This document shows, in pieces, positions 25,138 through 32,543 of a stretch of 64,000 nucleotides of DNA; positions within the stretch are counted from its first letter, which is position 1, and every line of letters begins with the position of its first letter. The DNA is taken from contig NZ_CP186274.1 in the NCBI RefSeq assembly GCF_049331405.1, forward strand, positions 8,866,001 through 8,930,000, written 5' to 3'. Below the pieces are notes generated by a model. It saw only the letters and a program-made list of their open reading frames with translations, did no database searches and was not told the DNA's origin. The translations under genes were made by a program, and so were the position numbers. The stretch comes from PoT sp049331405 (lineage in GTDB: Bacteria; Planctomycetota; Planctomycetia; Isosphaerales; Isosphaeraceae).

Positions 25138-25935
25138 TCAGGCGACGACGGCGCGGTTCTTGCGAATCCGACGCACGAGGGCGGCGGCGCCCAGCATGCC
25201 GGTCCAGGCCAGGACCGTCGTCGGCTCCGGCACGGGGATCGGGTCGATCTTGCCGGGGGTCGTGGTGTAGGTCGTGGTCAAGGCCGAGCCCGGATCGATC
25301 GGGGCCGAGCCGAGGATCGCCACGTTGCCGGTCGTGAACGGCTGCTTCGACAGCACGACGAAGGTGGCGCTGGTGGCGCCGGCCTTCAGCGAGGAGACGG
25401 CCGAGGCCGGGTCGAAGTAGGTCGTCAGCAGCGAGCCGTTGGTGGCGTTCGGCGACCAGTAGACGTTGGTCGGCTTGAGGATGCCCTGGCCGTTGGCGCC
25501 CGAGGGGGCACCGATGCCGCCGATCCCATTGTCGGAGATGGCATAGACGTAGTTCGTCGAGCCCGAGCCCGTCAGGTCGGTGCCGATCGGGGTCGAGTTG
25601 AACGGCGTCGCGGTGGCGCGGAGGTCGACCGGGCCGGCGCTCGCGGTGGTGTCATTGAGCTTGTACTGGAAGGCATAGGCGTACAGCCCGGCCTCCGAGC
25701 CGACGCCCTGGAACACCTGCGAGGTCACGAGGCCCGACGTGCCGCTCGAACCCGCGTAGGTGAACGCGGACGTGATCGCCGGGGCGTTGTCGATCGCCTT
25801 GAAGTCATTGTTGAACTGAGACGCCGACAGGTCGGCGATGCTCAGCGACTGGATCGTGTCGGCGCGGACGAACGAAGTGGCCAGGCCCAGGGTCAGACCG
25901 GCCGCGATGGCGAGAGGGCGAATAAGCTTGTTCAT
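25138..25935 (-). CDS. PEP-CTERM sorted extracellular protein
   Basis: 265 residues. A signal peptide (MNKLIRPLAIAAGLTLGLA...RA) is followed by a low-complexity, Ser/Thr/Gly-rich body without Cys. The tail VPEPTTVLAWTGMLGAAA plus LVRRIRKNR is a PEP-CTERM sorting signal: the Pro-Glu-Pro motif, a hydrophobic helix and a basic end. Exosortase is expected to cut near the PEP and release or anchor the protein at the surface. No exosortase gene is in the window. GGAAG lies upstream of the ATG; the longer open frame adds only Arg-rich residues. The body has no recognised domain. Confidence 0.92.
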   Translation of the reverse strand: MNKLIRPLAIAAGLTLGLATSFVRADTIQSLSIADLSASQFNNDFKAIDNAPAITSAFTYAGSSGTSGLVTSQVFQGVGSEAGLYAYAFQYKLNDTTASAGPVDLRATATPFNSTPIGTDLTGSGSTNYVYAISDNGIGGIGAPSGANGQGILKPTNVYWSPNATNGSLLTTYFDPASAVSSLKAGATSATFVVLSKQPFTTGNVAILGSAPIDPGSALTTTYTTTPGKIDPIPVPEPTTVLAWTGMLGAAALVRRIRKNRAVVA

Positions 25936-26586
25936 TCTGAGCGATCTTCCAGGGTTGATCCGTTTGGGTTCGACGAGCGAACCCATCTCGTGCGAGTCTT
26001 TCCATAACTCGCCAACCGGAGTGATCTCCGGGCCGGTCCTGCGTGGCCGCTGCCGCGCCACGACCGGGACGCGCTGGCCGGTCTTCGCCACAGTGCGACG
26101 ACCAGCCCTGGTATCAGCCTGTCTCCCTAGGGGCCTGAATCGCGGGCCTCGCCCTCCTCGCCGGGGTCGGCTGCCTTGAGAGCAACCGGCCCGGGCTCGT
26201 CGGCGAGCCCCAAGAATTCAGTCGCGCTGGCGGACGCGTAGGGAATTCGGCTCGAATTGTCAGGACCTCGGAGCGAGCGTATTACTCCCTCACGAGGCGG
26301 CGGTGAGGGTAGCAGTACCGTTTGTAACGGTCAACCCGTCTTTGAGGCCCGACACCAATCGGCTCGAGAGGATTTTCCACGAGGGCCAGGCCCGCTTTCC
26401 GCTTTCGCAACTCCCGACAGACCATGGCCTTATGACACTCATCCCGGCCCCATCAATTCCCTTCGATCGGACTCGGGACCGCCGGGTTCACTCGCTGATC
26501 CCTTTAAACTTTGTTAAGTCGAGATCGGCGCGGGTCCGGCGACGGCCGTCATCGCAATTTGGGCAGGATCCCGGCCAGGGGTCGGC
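25936..26586. other. Intergenic region upstream of the PEP-CTERM gene
   Basis: About 650 bases. It should contain the PEP-CTERM promoter (minus strand) and the end of the DedA transcript. Short frames run through it without family resemblance. No hairpin or promoter was convincing. Confidence 0.4.
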
Positions 26587-27543
26587 TCAGGATCGCGGCT
26601 CGTACGAGTCGGGGCTCGGCGAATCGATCGGCAGGATCGCCGAGCGTTCGGCCCCGGGGGCCTCGGGGCGAGGCGGGAGCAGCAATGCGCTGTCGGTGAG
26701 AGAGGAGGGGGGGAGCTTGGGGGCCTCGGCCACGACGGGCTTCGGCTCCGAGGCGACCGGAGGCGTTGCCGAAGCGGAGGGACCGGAAGCCGCGGGGGCG
26801 GGGGACGATGCCGGAGTCGTCGCCTTGGATTCGCGGGCGTCCTGGAGCGAGGCCGGCGGGGGCAGGTCGTCGACCACGAGGACCGGCGGACCGACCGGCA
26901 GGCCGGCCCGGCGCCTCCCCTGGTAATAGCGGTAGAGGAGCCACGAGGCGAGCGCGACCGCCACGATCACCATGAACCAGTGCTTCAACTGGTCGAAGCT
27001 CGTCTGGATCTGGTGCGCGAAGACGTAGCCGAGCCCGAACATCAGCAAGGTGCTGAGCGAGGCCGCGAAGGCGTCCGTCAGGAAGAGGCGCAAGGGGGGC
27101 AATTTGAGGATCCCGGCCGTGAGATACGCGGCCGTGCGGAATCCGACCGCGAATCGGCCCAGGATCAGGATCTTGAAGCCGTGCCGGTGGAAGTACCCCT
27201 TGATCTGCGCCTCGCGCTCCCTCGTCAGGAACTTGCGGGTGAGCGGGAAGCTGAGCACGCGCTCGCCGTAGAAGTACCCGAGGAAGTAGACGATGAAGTC
27301 CCCCAGGAGCACGCCCGCGAAGCACGAGCTGAGCGCGATCGGCCACGACATCTTGTCGTTCCGCGAGAGGACGGCCGCCAGGATGATCGGCGCCTCCTCC
27401 GGCACGGGGAGGCCGAGCCCACCGAGCATGAGCACCAGCGCGATGCCGAGATATCCGAGTTTTCCGACAAGTGCTTCCGCCAACCTCGGTTCCCCGCCGC
27501 GCCCCCTCGCGAGATCCTCCCTAACTTCGAGCATAGGTATCAT
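26587..27543 (-). CDS. DedA/SNARE-associated membrane protein with long Pro/Ala tail
   Basis: About 318 residues. Residues 20-200 are a DedA-family (VTT) domain: LVLMLGGLGLPVPEEAPIIL with the conserved Glu pair, GDFIVYFLGYFYG, GRFAVGFRTAAYLTAGI with the conserved Arg residues, and a final membrane helix. DedA proteins act in membrane homeostasis, including undecaprenyl-phosphate and phospholipid flipping. The last 110 residues are an unusual cytoplasmic extension rich in Pro, Ala, Ser and Glu (PASSPAPAASGPSASATPPV), absent from typical 200-residue members. The start is uncertain: ATGs at 27585, 27543 and 27534 are all in frame and none has ideal Shine-Dalgarno spacing. Confidence 0.88.
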   Translation of the reverse strand: MIPMLEVREDLARGRGGEPRLAEALVGKLGYLGIALVLMLGGLGLPVPEEAPIILAAVLSRNDKMSWPIALSSCFAGVLLGDFIVYFLGYFYGERVLSFPLTRKFLTREREAQIKGYFHRHGFKILILGRFAVGFRTAAYLTAGILKLPPLRLFLTDAFAASLSTLLMFGLGYVFAHQIQTSFDQLKHWFMVIVAVALASWLLYRYYQGRRRAGLPVGPPVLVVDDLPPPASLQDARESKATTPASSPAPAASGPSASATPPVASEPKPVVAEAPKLPPSSLTDSALLLPPRPEAPGAERSAILPIDSPSPDSYEPRS

Positions 27544-27842
27544 AACGACCGCCAACCGTCGAGGGACACACCTCTCGCGCATCATTTCTTCATCGCGAAC
27601 ACCCGGGCCGGGGGCCTGGGGCCGGGGCGCGGACCACTCTTCGTTATCCGCAGAGTCGGCCTTGACCGGACTGACGAGGACGGTTAAATTCCGCGCATAA
27701 TCCCAGGAAGGGTAGAGCCGCAACTCACGCTGGCCGAGGCGCCGGGTCCACGATCCGCGAATCCTCACAGGCAGGCTGAGGCGATCGATCGACTCGCGAC
27801 GGTTCTCGTCGCGAGCCGGCTTCTCAAGGAGGAGAAGACTTC

Positions 27843-29513
27843 ATGCCGTCCCAAGACCGCCGGGCTGCCGCCCGCCGACGCGCCTGGGGGCGCGGTCCTC
27901 ATATTCTGCGATTCGATTCCCTCGAACATCGGCAGTTGCTCGCCGCCTCGGCGTTGCCCGACCTGCTGGGCAACACCTTCGCCGTGGGCTCCCCGAGTGC
28001 CTCCTGGGGCGATTCGATCCAGGTGAGCGGCACGGTCCAGAACCAGGGACAGGCCTCCGCGGACCAGTCGTTCCAGGTCTCGATCGTCGCCTCGACCTCG
28101 CCGATCATCGGGCCGGGCGCCGTGACGCTGGGCCAGGTCACGATCCCCGCCGGCCTCGCGCCCGGTCAGTCCGCCCCCTACAGCGGCACGTTCGAGCTGC
28201 CGGCCACGCCGCTCGCCAAGTTCAACGGGGGGCCGATCTACATCGCCGCCTGGACCGACCCGAACTCGTCGATCAAGGAGTCGAACAAGGCGAACAACTT
28301 CGCCGTCGGCAACGGCTACGACGAGGTCCAGCTCAACATCGTCACCCACCAGCCGTCGGACCTGATCGGCACGTCGCTGGGCGTGACCGACCCGTCGCTG
28401 ACCTGGGGCAAGACGGTGACCGTCTCGGGGCAGGTGCAGAACAATGCCGCCGGCGACGCCCCGCCGACCCGCGCGGCGATCGTCCTGACCCCCGCGGGCA
28501 CCAACCCGGGGACCAACGCCGACGTCACCGTCGGGTTCCTCGACATCCCGGCCATCCCCGCCTGGCAGACCGTCAACGTCGTCCAGACGTTCAAGCTGCC
28601 GGACGTCATCCCCAACCCGCTGGCCGGGCAGACCTCGTTCACGCTCTCGATGATCCAGGACACGGATTACGTCATCAACCCGATGTATCCGCACGCCCCG
28701 ACGCAGGGGCTGGGCAAGGATCAGGTCGCCGTCACGATCAACCCCGACCCGAACTCGACCGTCGTCGCGCCGCCGCAGGCCGACCTCGCCGCCGGGACCC
28801 TCACCGCGCCCACCTCCGCCTTGCCCTGGGGGCAGGACTTCCAGGTCTCCGGTTCGGTGCAGAACATCGGCACCGGGGCCGCCGGCAAGTTCCAGGTGAG
28901 CTTCGTCCTCACCGGGACCAACAGCATCATCGGGCCGTCGATCTACCTCGGCGGGACCACGATCGACGGCCTCGCCTCGGGCGCGACCCAGGACATCACC
29001 CAGACCCTGCACCTGCCCGGTCGGCTGCCCAACGGGGTCAACCTCATCGGCAACAGCGCGGCCAGGATCGCGATGATCGTCGACTCGCTCGATCAGATCA
29101 ACGAGCCGATCAAGACGAACAACGTCTCCAACTCGAACCCGATCACCCTCCGCCTGCTCGGGGCCGACGGCACCACCACCGTGCCGACCTATCCCCCGTC
29201 GTCGGGCGGCATGACCGTCGGGACGGCCAAACCGGCCAGCTCCACGACGACCACAACCACGACCACGACCACGGCCGCTGCGTCGACCCAGAACCTGACC
29301 AAGGCCCAGCAGCACAAGTTGGCGGTCCAGTCCCAGCTCGCCGCCGCCAGGGCCGCGCGCAACGACGCCCTCGAGGGCGTCAGGCACCAGCGCAGGACCC
29401 AGCGGAAGGTCTACCCCAAGGTCACCAACGAGTCGCTCGGCCACAAGATCGAGCATCAGCTCAAGGTCTTCCCCGACAAGGTCAGCAGCTTCTTCAACAA
29501 CCTATTCCACTAA
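27843..29513 (+). CDS. CARDB-repeat surface protein with LEPR-type N-terminus
   Basis: 556 residues with a very strong AAGGAGGAG Shine-Dalgarno sequence. The start is basic, followed by FDSLEHRQLLAASALPDL, a variant of the planctomycete LEPR-XLL motif found at the N-terminus of large exported proteins. Three CARDB-like beta-sandwich units follow at about residues 38-165, 170-305 and 310-435, each opening with an LPDL/SDL/ADL strand, W-G and a SG-x-VQN element. A poly-Thr run (near 465-480) leads to a basic, helical C-terminus. It is probably cell-surface or matrix-associated; CARDB domains bind carbohydrate or protein partners. It is divergent from DedA. Confidence 0.85.
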   Translation: MPSQDRRAAARRRAWGRGPHILRFDSLEHRQLLAASALPDLLGNTFAVGSPSASWGDSIQVSGTVQNQGQASADQSFQVSIVASTSPIIGPGAVTLGQVTIPAGLAPGQSAPYSGTFELPATPLAKFNGGPIYIAAWTDPNSSIKESNKANNFAVGNGYDEVQLNIVTHQPSDLIGTSLGVTDPSLTWGKTVTVSGQVQNNAAGDAPPTRAAIVLTPAGTNPGTNADVTVGFLDIPAIPAWQTVNVVQTFKLPDVIPNPLAGQTSFTLSMIQDTDYVINPMYPHAPTQGLGKDQVAVTINPDPNSTVVAPPQADLAAGTLTAPTSALPWGQDFQVSGSVQNIGTGAAGKFQVSFVLTGTNSIIGPSIYLGGTTIDGLASGATQDITQTLHLPGRLPNGVNLIGNSAARIAMIVDSLDQINEPIKTNNVSNSNPITLRLLGADGTTTVPTYPPSSGGMTVGTAKPASSTTTTTTTTTTAAASTQNLTKAQQHKLAVQSQLAAARAARNDALEGVRHQRRTQRKVYPKVTNESLGHKIEHQLKVFPDKVSSFFNNLFH

Positions 29514-29552
29514 GACTGAAAGAGGGTCGTCGACCCGACGAACGCCAGGTGT

Positions 29553-29585
29553 CGGTAACGCGAGTACCCTCGGCTCGCGTTACCG
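29553..29585 (+). terminator. Hairpin after the CARDB gene
   Basis: A 12-bp perfect stem CGGTAACGCGAG / CTCGCGTTACCG with a 9-base loop, 40 bp after the stop. It is followed by short tandem GAACCGAA units rather than a T-tract. Confidence 0.6.
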
Positions 29586-30004
29586 AACCGAAATGAACCG
29601 AACCGAACGCTCGCGACTCCCCCCAGTCTCTCACCCCCGGGAACGGACACCCGGATCACCCGACAACCCTGCACCCAGGCATCACACCAGACACCCAGGC
29701 TTGCACCCATGATCCCACCCAAATTCCACCGCAAATCCTGCCTAATTTCTCTCAATCCAGCTGCAAATCAAGTTAGGTGCAACCTGCACGACCCGGGGAA
29801 ATAGTGTCAATTTGCCCAGTTTGCGCGTGTCTTGAGAGAAACTTGAGACAAAATCCAAATTAACTGGGCGATTTATTGAAGACCGGCAATTTCCCCGCTA
29901 TGCTTCCATAGATCAGCCTGGTCCACTCCAACAGGTTGAGCCGGACCGCCTCGGTGGATGACGAACGTCAGCCCGCCTAGCTTGCCTCTGAGGAGCATCC
30001 CGCG
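29586..30004. other. Intergenic region with short direct repeats
   Basis: Contains GAACCGAA-type tandem units (29584-29610) and CACCCAGG repeats (29670-29705). AT-richer DNA follows, in which GCCCAGTT at about 29816 is matched by AACTGGGC 40-50 bases later. It leads into the hydrolase-like gene, which has a good Shine-Dalgarno sequence. No gene is seen. Confidence 0.4.
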
Positions 30005-30790
30005 ATGTCCAGCGACCGGCTAAATGCCCCTTCTTTTCACGCGACGAACACCGGTGGCATGGGCTCGCTGGTTGAGGCCAGGTTCATACCGCAGCGGTAT
30101 GAGCCGAATTATGCGTATCCCCTCCTGGCCATGCTCCACGCCCGCGGCGGCGACGAGTCGCAGATGGTGCGCTCGATGCCCGCGCTGAGCTGGCGCAACT
30201 ACGTCGGATTAAGCTTGAGAGGCCCCGAAGTCGCCACCAAACGCGGGCGACCCGAGGGCTTCGGCTGGGGTTCCGCGTTCGCCCGACCCGATCGACGCAC
30301 CCCGGAACCGGGCCCGACCCTCTCGGAAGGGGAGATCGTCAGGCGGCGGCTCATGGAAGGCTGCCCCGACCCGATCGACACCCTGGAAGACAACATCTTC
30401 TCGGCGATCCGCCAGACCCGACGCGCCCTGCACGTCCACTCCGAGCGGATCTTCCTGGTCGGCTGCGGCGAGGGGGCGGCCGTCGCCTATCGCCTCGGCC
30501 TGAGCTATCCCGAGCGGTTCGCCGGGGTCGTCGCCATCAACGGCTGGCTCCCGGGCGGGTTCCGCCCCCTGGCCAGGCTCAAGGCCTGCCGAGACCTCCG
30601 GATCCTGGTCGTCCACGGCGAGTGGAACGCCCGGGTCCCCGTCGCCTCGGCACGCCGGGACGTCAGCGTCCTCCGCGCCGGCGGCCTCAACGTCGCCTTC
30701 CAGTCCTACCCGTGTGCCCACCGCCTCACCTCGCCGATGCTCTCCGACGTCGACACCTGGCTCATCAATCACTGCACCTCGCAGATCTGA
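30005..30790 (+). CDS. Alpha/beta-hydrolase-fold protein lacking nucleophile (pseudoenzyme)
   Basis: 261 residues with a GAGGAG Shine-Dalgarno sequence. The fold resembles the phospholipase/carboxylesterase branch: PLLAMLHARGGDE (strand and oxyanion loop), then the elbow IFLVGCGEGAAVAYRLGL, where the G-x-S-x-G Ser is Gly155. HGEWNARVPV follows, where the usual Asp of H-G-x-x-D is Asn208, and His239 is in PCAHRLTSP. Two of three triad positions are therefore lost although the scaffold is well kept. It is probably non-catalytic, perhaps a binding or regulatory protein. It stands alone between two intergenic regions with its own terminator. Confidence 0.85.
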   Translation: MSSDRLNAPSFHATNTGGMGSLVEARFIPQRYEPNYAYPLLAMLHARGGDESQMVRSMPALSWRNYVGLSLRGPEVATKRGRPEGFGWGSAFARPDRRTPEPGPTLSEGEIVRRRLMEGCPDPIDTLEDNIFSAIRQTRRALHVHSERIFLVGCGEGAAVAYRLGLSYPERFAGVVAINGWLPGGFRPLARLKACRDLRILVVHGEWNARVPVASARRDVSVLRAGGLNVAFQSYPCAHRLTSPMLSDVDTWLINHCTSQI

Positions 30791-30845
30791 CCAGGCCCCG
30801 AAGGTCGGAAGCCGTCGCGGCCCCTCGATACCAAGAACCACCCAG

Positions 30846-30876
30846 GCCTCGCTCGGAACCCCGAGCGAGGCTTTTT
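30846..30876 (+). terminator. Intrinsic terminator
   Basis: An 11-bp perfect stem GCCTCGCTCGG / CCGAGCGAGGC with an AACC loop, followed by TTTTT, 55 bp after the hydrolase-like gene. Confidence 0.93.
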
Positions 30877-31276
30877 GCGTTGGTGAATCATCATCGCGTT
30901 TCCCCTACACCCAATCACGCAATCACGTCGACCCCGAGCCCATATCTTGTGAGCGAATCGGGCTTTCACCCCATCTCGGGAAGAAAATGGGCCGAATTCA
31001 CGGATCTTTCCTCATGACCTCATGGTTGGGGCGTTGTATCTCGGGTTGAATGGGACATATTCGCCGGATGACGACGCTTTTGAGAGAAGGACGGGACGCG
31101 AAGGGCGGGCTCGGTCATTTGGCCGAGGCCTGGCATCGCGGCTCGAGAGTTGAATATGGTGGAGAGGCGCGTCGTCTCCGGTGCCGGGTGGAGACGCCTC
31201 GAAACAGGTACAGCTCTTCCTCCATCAAGGTCATGGACGCCAGCGATGGAGACCCGAGGGCTCAGAGAGGACCGGG
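30877..31276. other. Intergenic region
   Basis: 400 bases upstream of the zinc-ribbon gene. It presumably holds its promoter; no convincing box, repeat or small gene was found. Confidence 0.4.
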
Positions 31277-32542
31277 ATGGACGGGACGTTTGCCTGTCCG
31301 GATTGCGGGAACGAGGTCGAGGTCGGGGGACTCTCGCCCGGGCGCCAGACGCGCTGCGAGTGGTGCGAGGCCCTGATCGAGGTGCCTTTCATCCCGAGAT
31401 CGCCGCTCGCCCTGCGAAAGCCGGGTGGGAAGAAGGCCGCGAAGCTCCGGCGCCACCTGACCTGGGCCGGGATCGGGGCCGTCGGTGCGCTCGTCCTGAT
31501 CGCGGCGACGGCGAAGTACGTCGACCGCCGGACCTGCCGCCAGCATGAGGAGGCCGCCGCGGCCCACTCGGCCGCGGCCATCGACCTGGAGAAGCAGGGG
31601 CAGCTCGACCAGGCCCTCGCCGAGCTGGACGAGGCCCTGGCGATGCTCAGGGGCCTCGGCTCCCGCTATCGCGATCGCCTGGAGACCCTCCAGCGCGACC
31701 GCGACCAGCTCTCGCGCCGGGCGGCCGAGATCCAGCTCGCGGCGGTCGTCTCGCTCCCCCCCGATCAGGCGCTCCTGTCGCTCGAAACCTTGCGCCTGCG
31801 AGTGCGCAAGGAGTCCGCGCTGGCCGACCTCGTGGAGGCGATCGACGGCGAGTTCGAACGCACTCACCGACGCAGCGCCGAGGCCGAGCTGGCCGCCGCC
31901 AGACGCTCGCAAAGTTCGGGCGCGGGCAGGGCCGCGCTCGACCATTGCGACAAGGTCGCGAAGAGTCTCGAGCCGCTGACCGACGTCAAGACGCGGCGGG
32001 CGCTCCACGCCGAGGCCGAGGAGATCGCCCGCGCGATCATCGCGGCGCAGGGACTCGTCGTCGAACCGACCCGGGGGGAGTTCAGCTTCGGCTCCGGGCG
32101 CGAGTACGACGCCCTATTTTCGCACCTCTTCGAGGACGAGCTGGGGCGTCGCGACTACCTGATCCGGAGGCCGGCGTCGGAGTGGAACGGGCTCTGGGAC
32201 TCGCACGCCCCCTACCGGCTCAAGGTCGAAGTGCAGGAGCGGCTCGACGGCAACTACCTCGACTCCGAGAACCGGCTCACCGGCATCGAGGCCCGGCTCT
32301 TCCTCACCAGGGGGAGAGAGGCGATCTGGCGAGGCGGCCCGGCGATCGGCCGCAGCCCGTCGCCGATCCCGGGGCTCGCCGCCTACCAGGCCAGCCAGAT
32401 CGCCGTCGGCAAGCGTCGGCCCGAGGCCGAGCGGCTCCTCTACGACCACGCGCGGGCGATGTTCGCCGAGAAGTTCACCATCGCCGTGCGAGGCATCCCC
32501 GCCTGCTCGAAGGCCTCGCCGAGCTTGACCTCTTCGCGTTAG
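31277..32542 (+). CDS. Zinc-ribbon, single-TM protein with coiled-coil/TPR-like region
   Basis: 421 residues. The N-terminus has a zinc ribbon, FACPDCGNEV with CEWCEALIEV (two C-x-x-C knuckles), then a basic stretch and one membrane helix at about 66-84 (GIGAVGALVLIAATAKY). Residues 90-250 are helical and Ala/Leu/Glu-rich (QGQLDQALAELDEALAMLRG), like TPR or coiled coil. The C-terminal 150 residues, with several Trp and Tyr, are unrecognised. Topology suggests a cytoplasmic zinc ribbon with an external helical part. Its stop lies one base from the stop of the convergent FG-GAP gene. Function unknown. Confidence 0.78.
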   Translation: MDGTFACPDCGNEVEVGGLSPGRQTRCEWCEALIEVPFIPRSPLALRKPGGKKAAKLRRHLTWAGIGAVGALVLIAATAKYVDRRTCRQHEEAAAAHSAAAIDLEKQGQLDQALAELDEALAMLRGLGSRYRDRLETLQRDRDQLSRRAAEIQLAAVVSLPPDQALLSLETLRLRVRKESALADLVEAIDGEFERTHRRSAEAELAAARRSQSSGAGRAALDHCDKVAKSLEPLTDVKTRRALHAEAEEIARAIIAAQGLVVEPTRGEFSFGSGREYDALFSHLFEDELGRRDYLIRRPASEWNGLWDSHAPYRLKVEVQERLDGNYLDSENRLTGIEARLFLTRGREAIWRGGPAIGRSPSPIPGLAAYQASQIAVGKRRPEAERLLYDHARAMFAEKFTIAVRGIPACSKASPSLTSSR

Positions 32543-32543
32543 C

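Noticed and set aside
29245..29280. Short tandem ACC/ACG triplets, considered as a repeat array or CRISPR-like element
   Set aside because: They lie in frame in the CARDB gene and encode a poly-Thr linker; there are no spacers.
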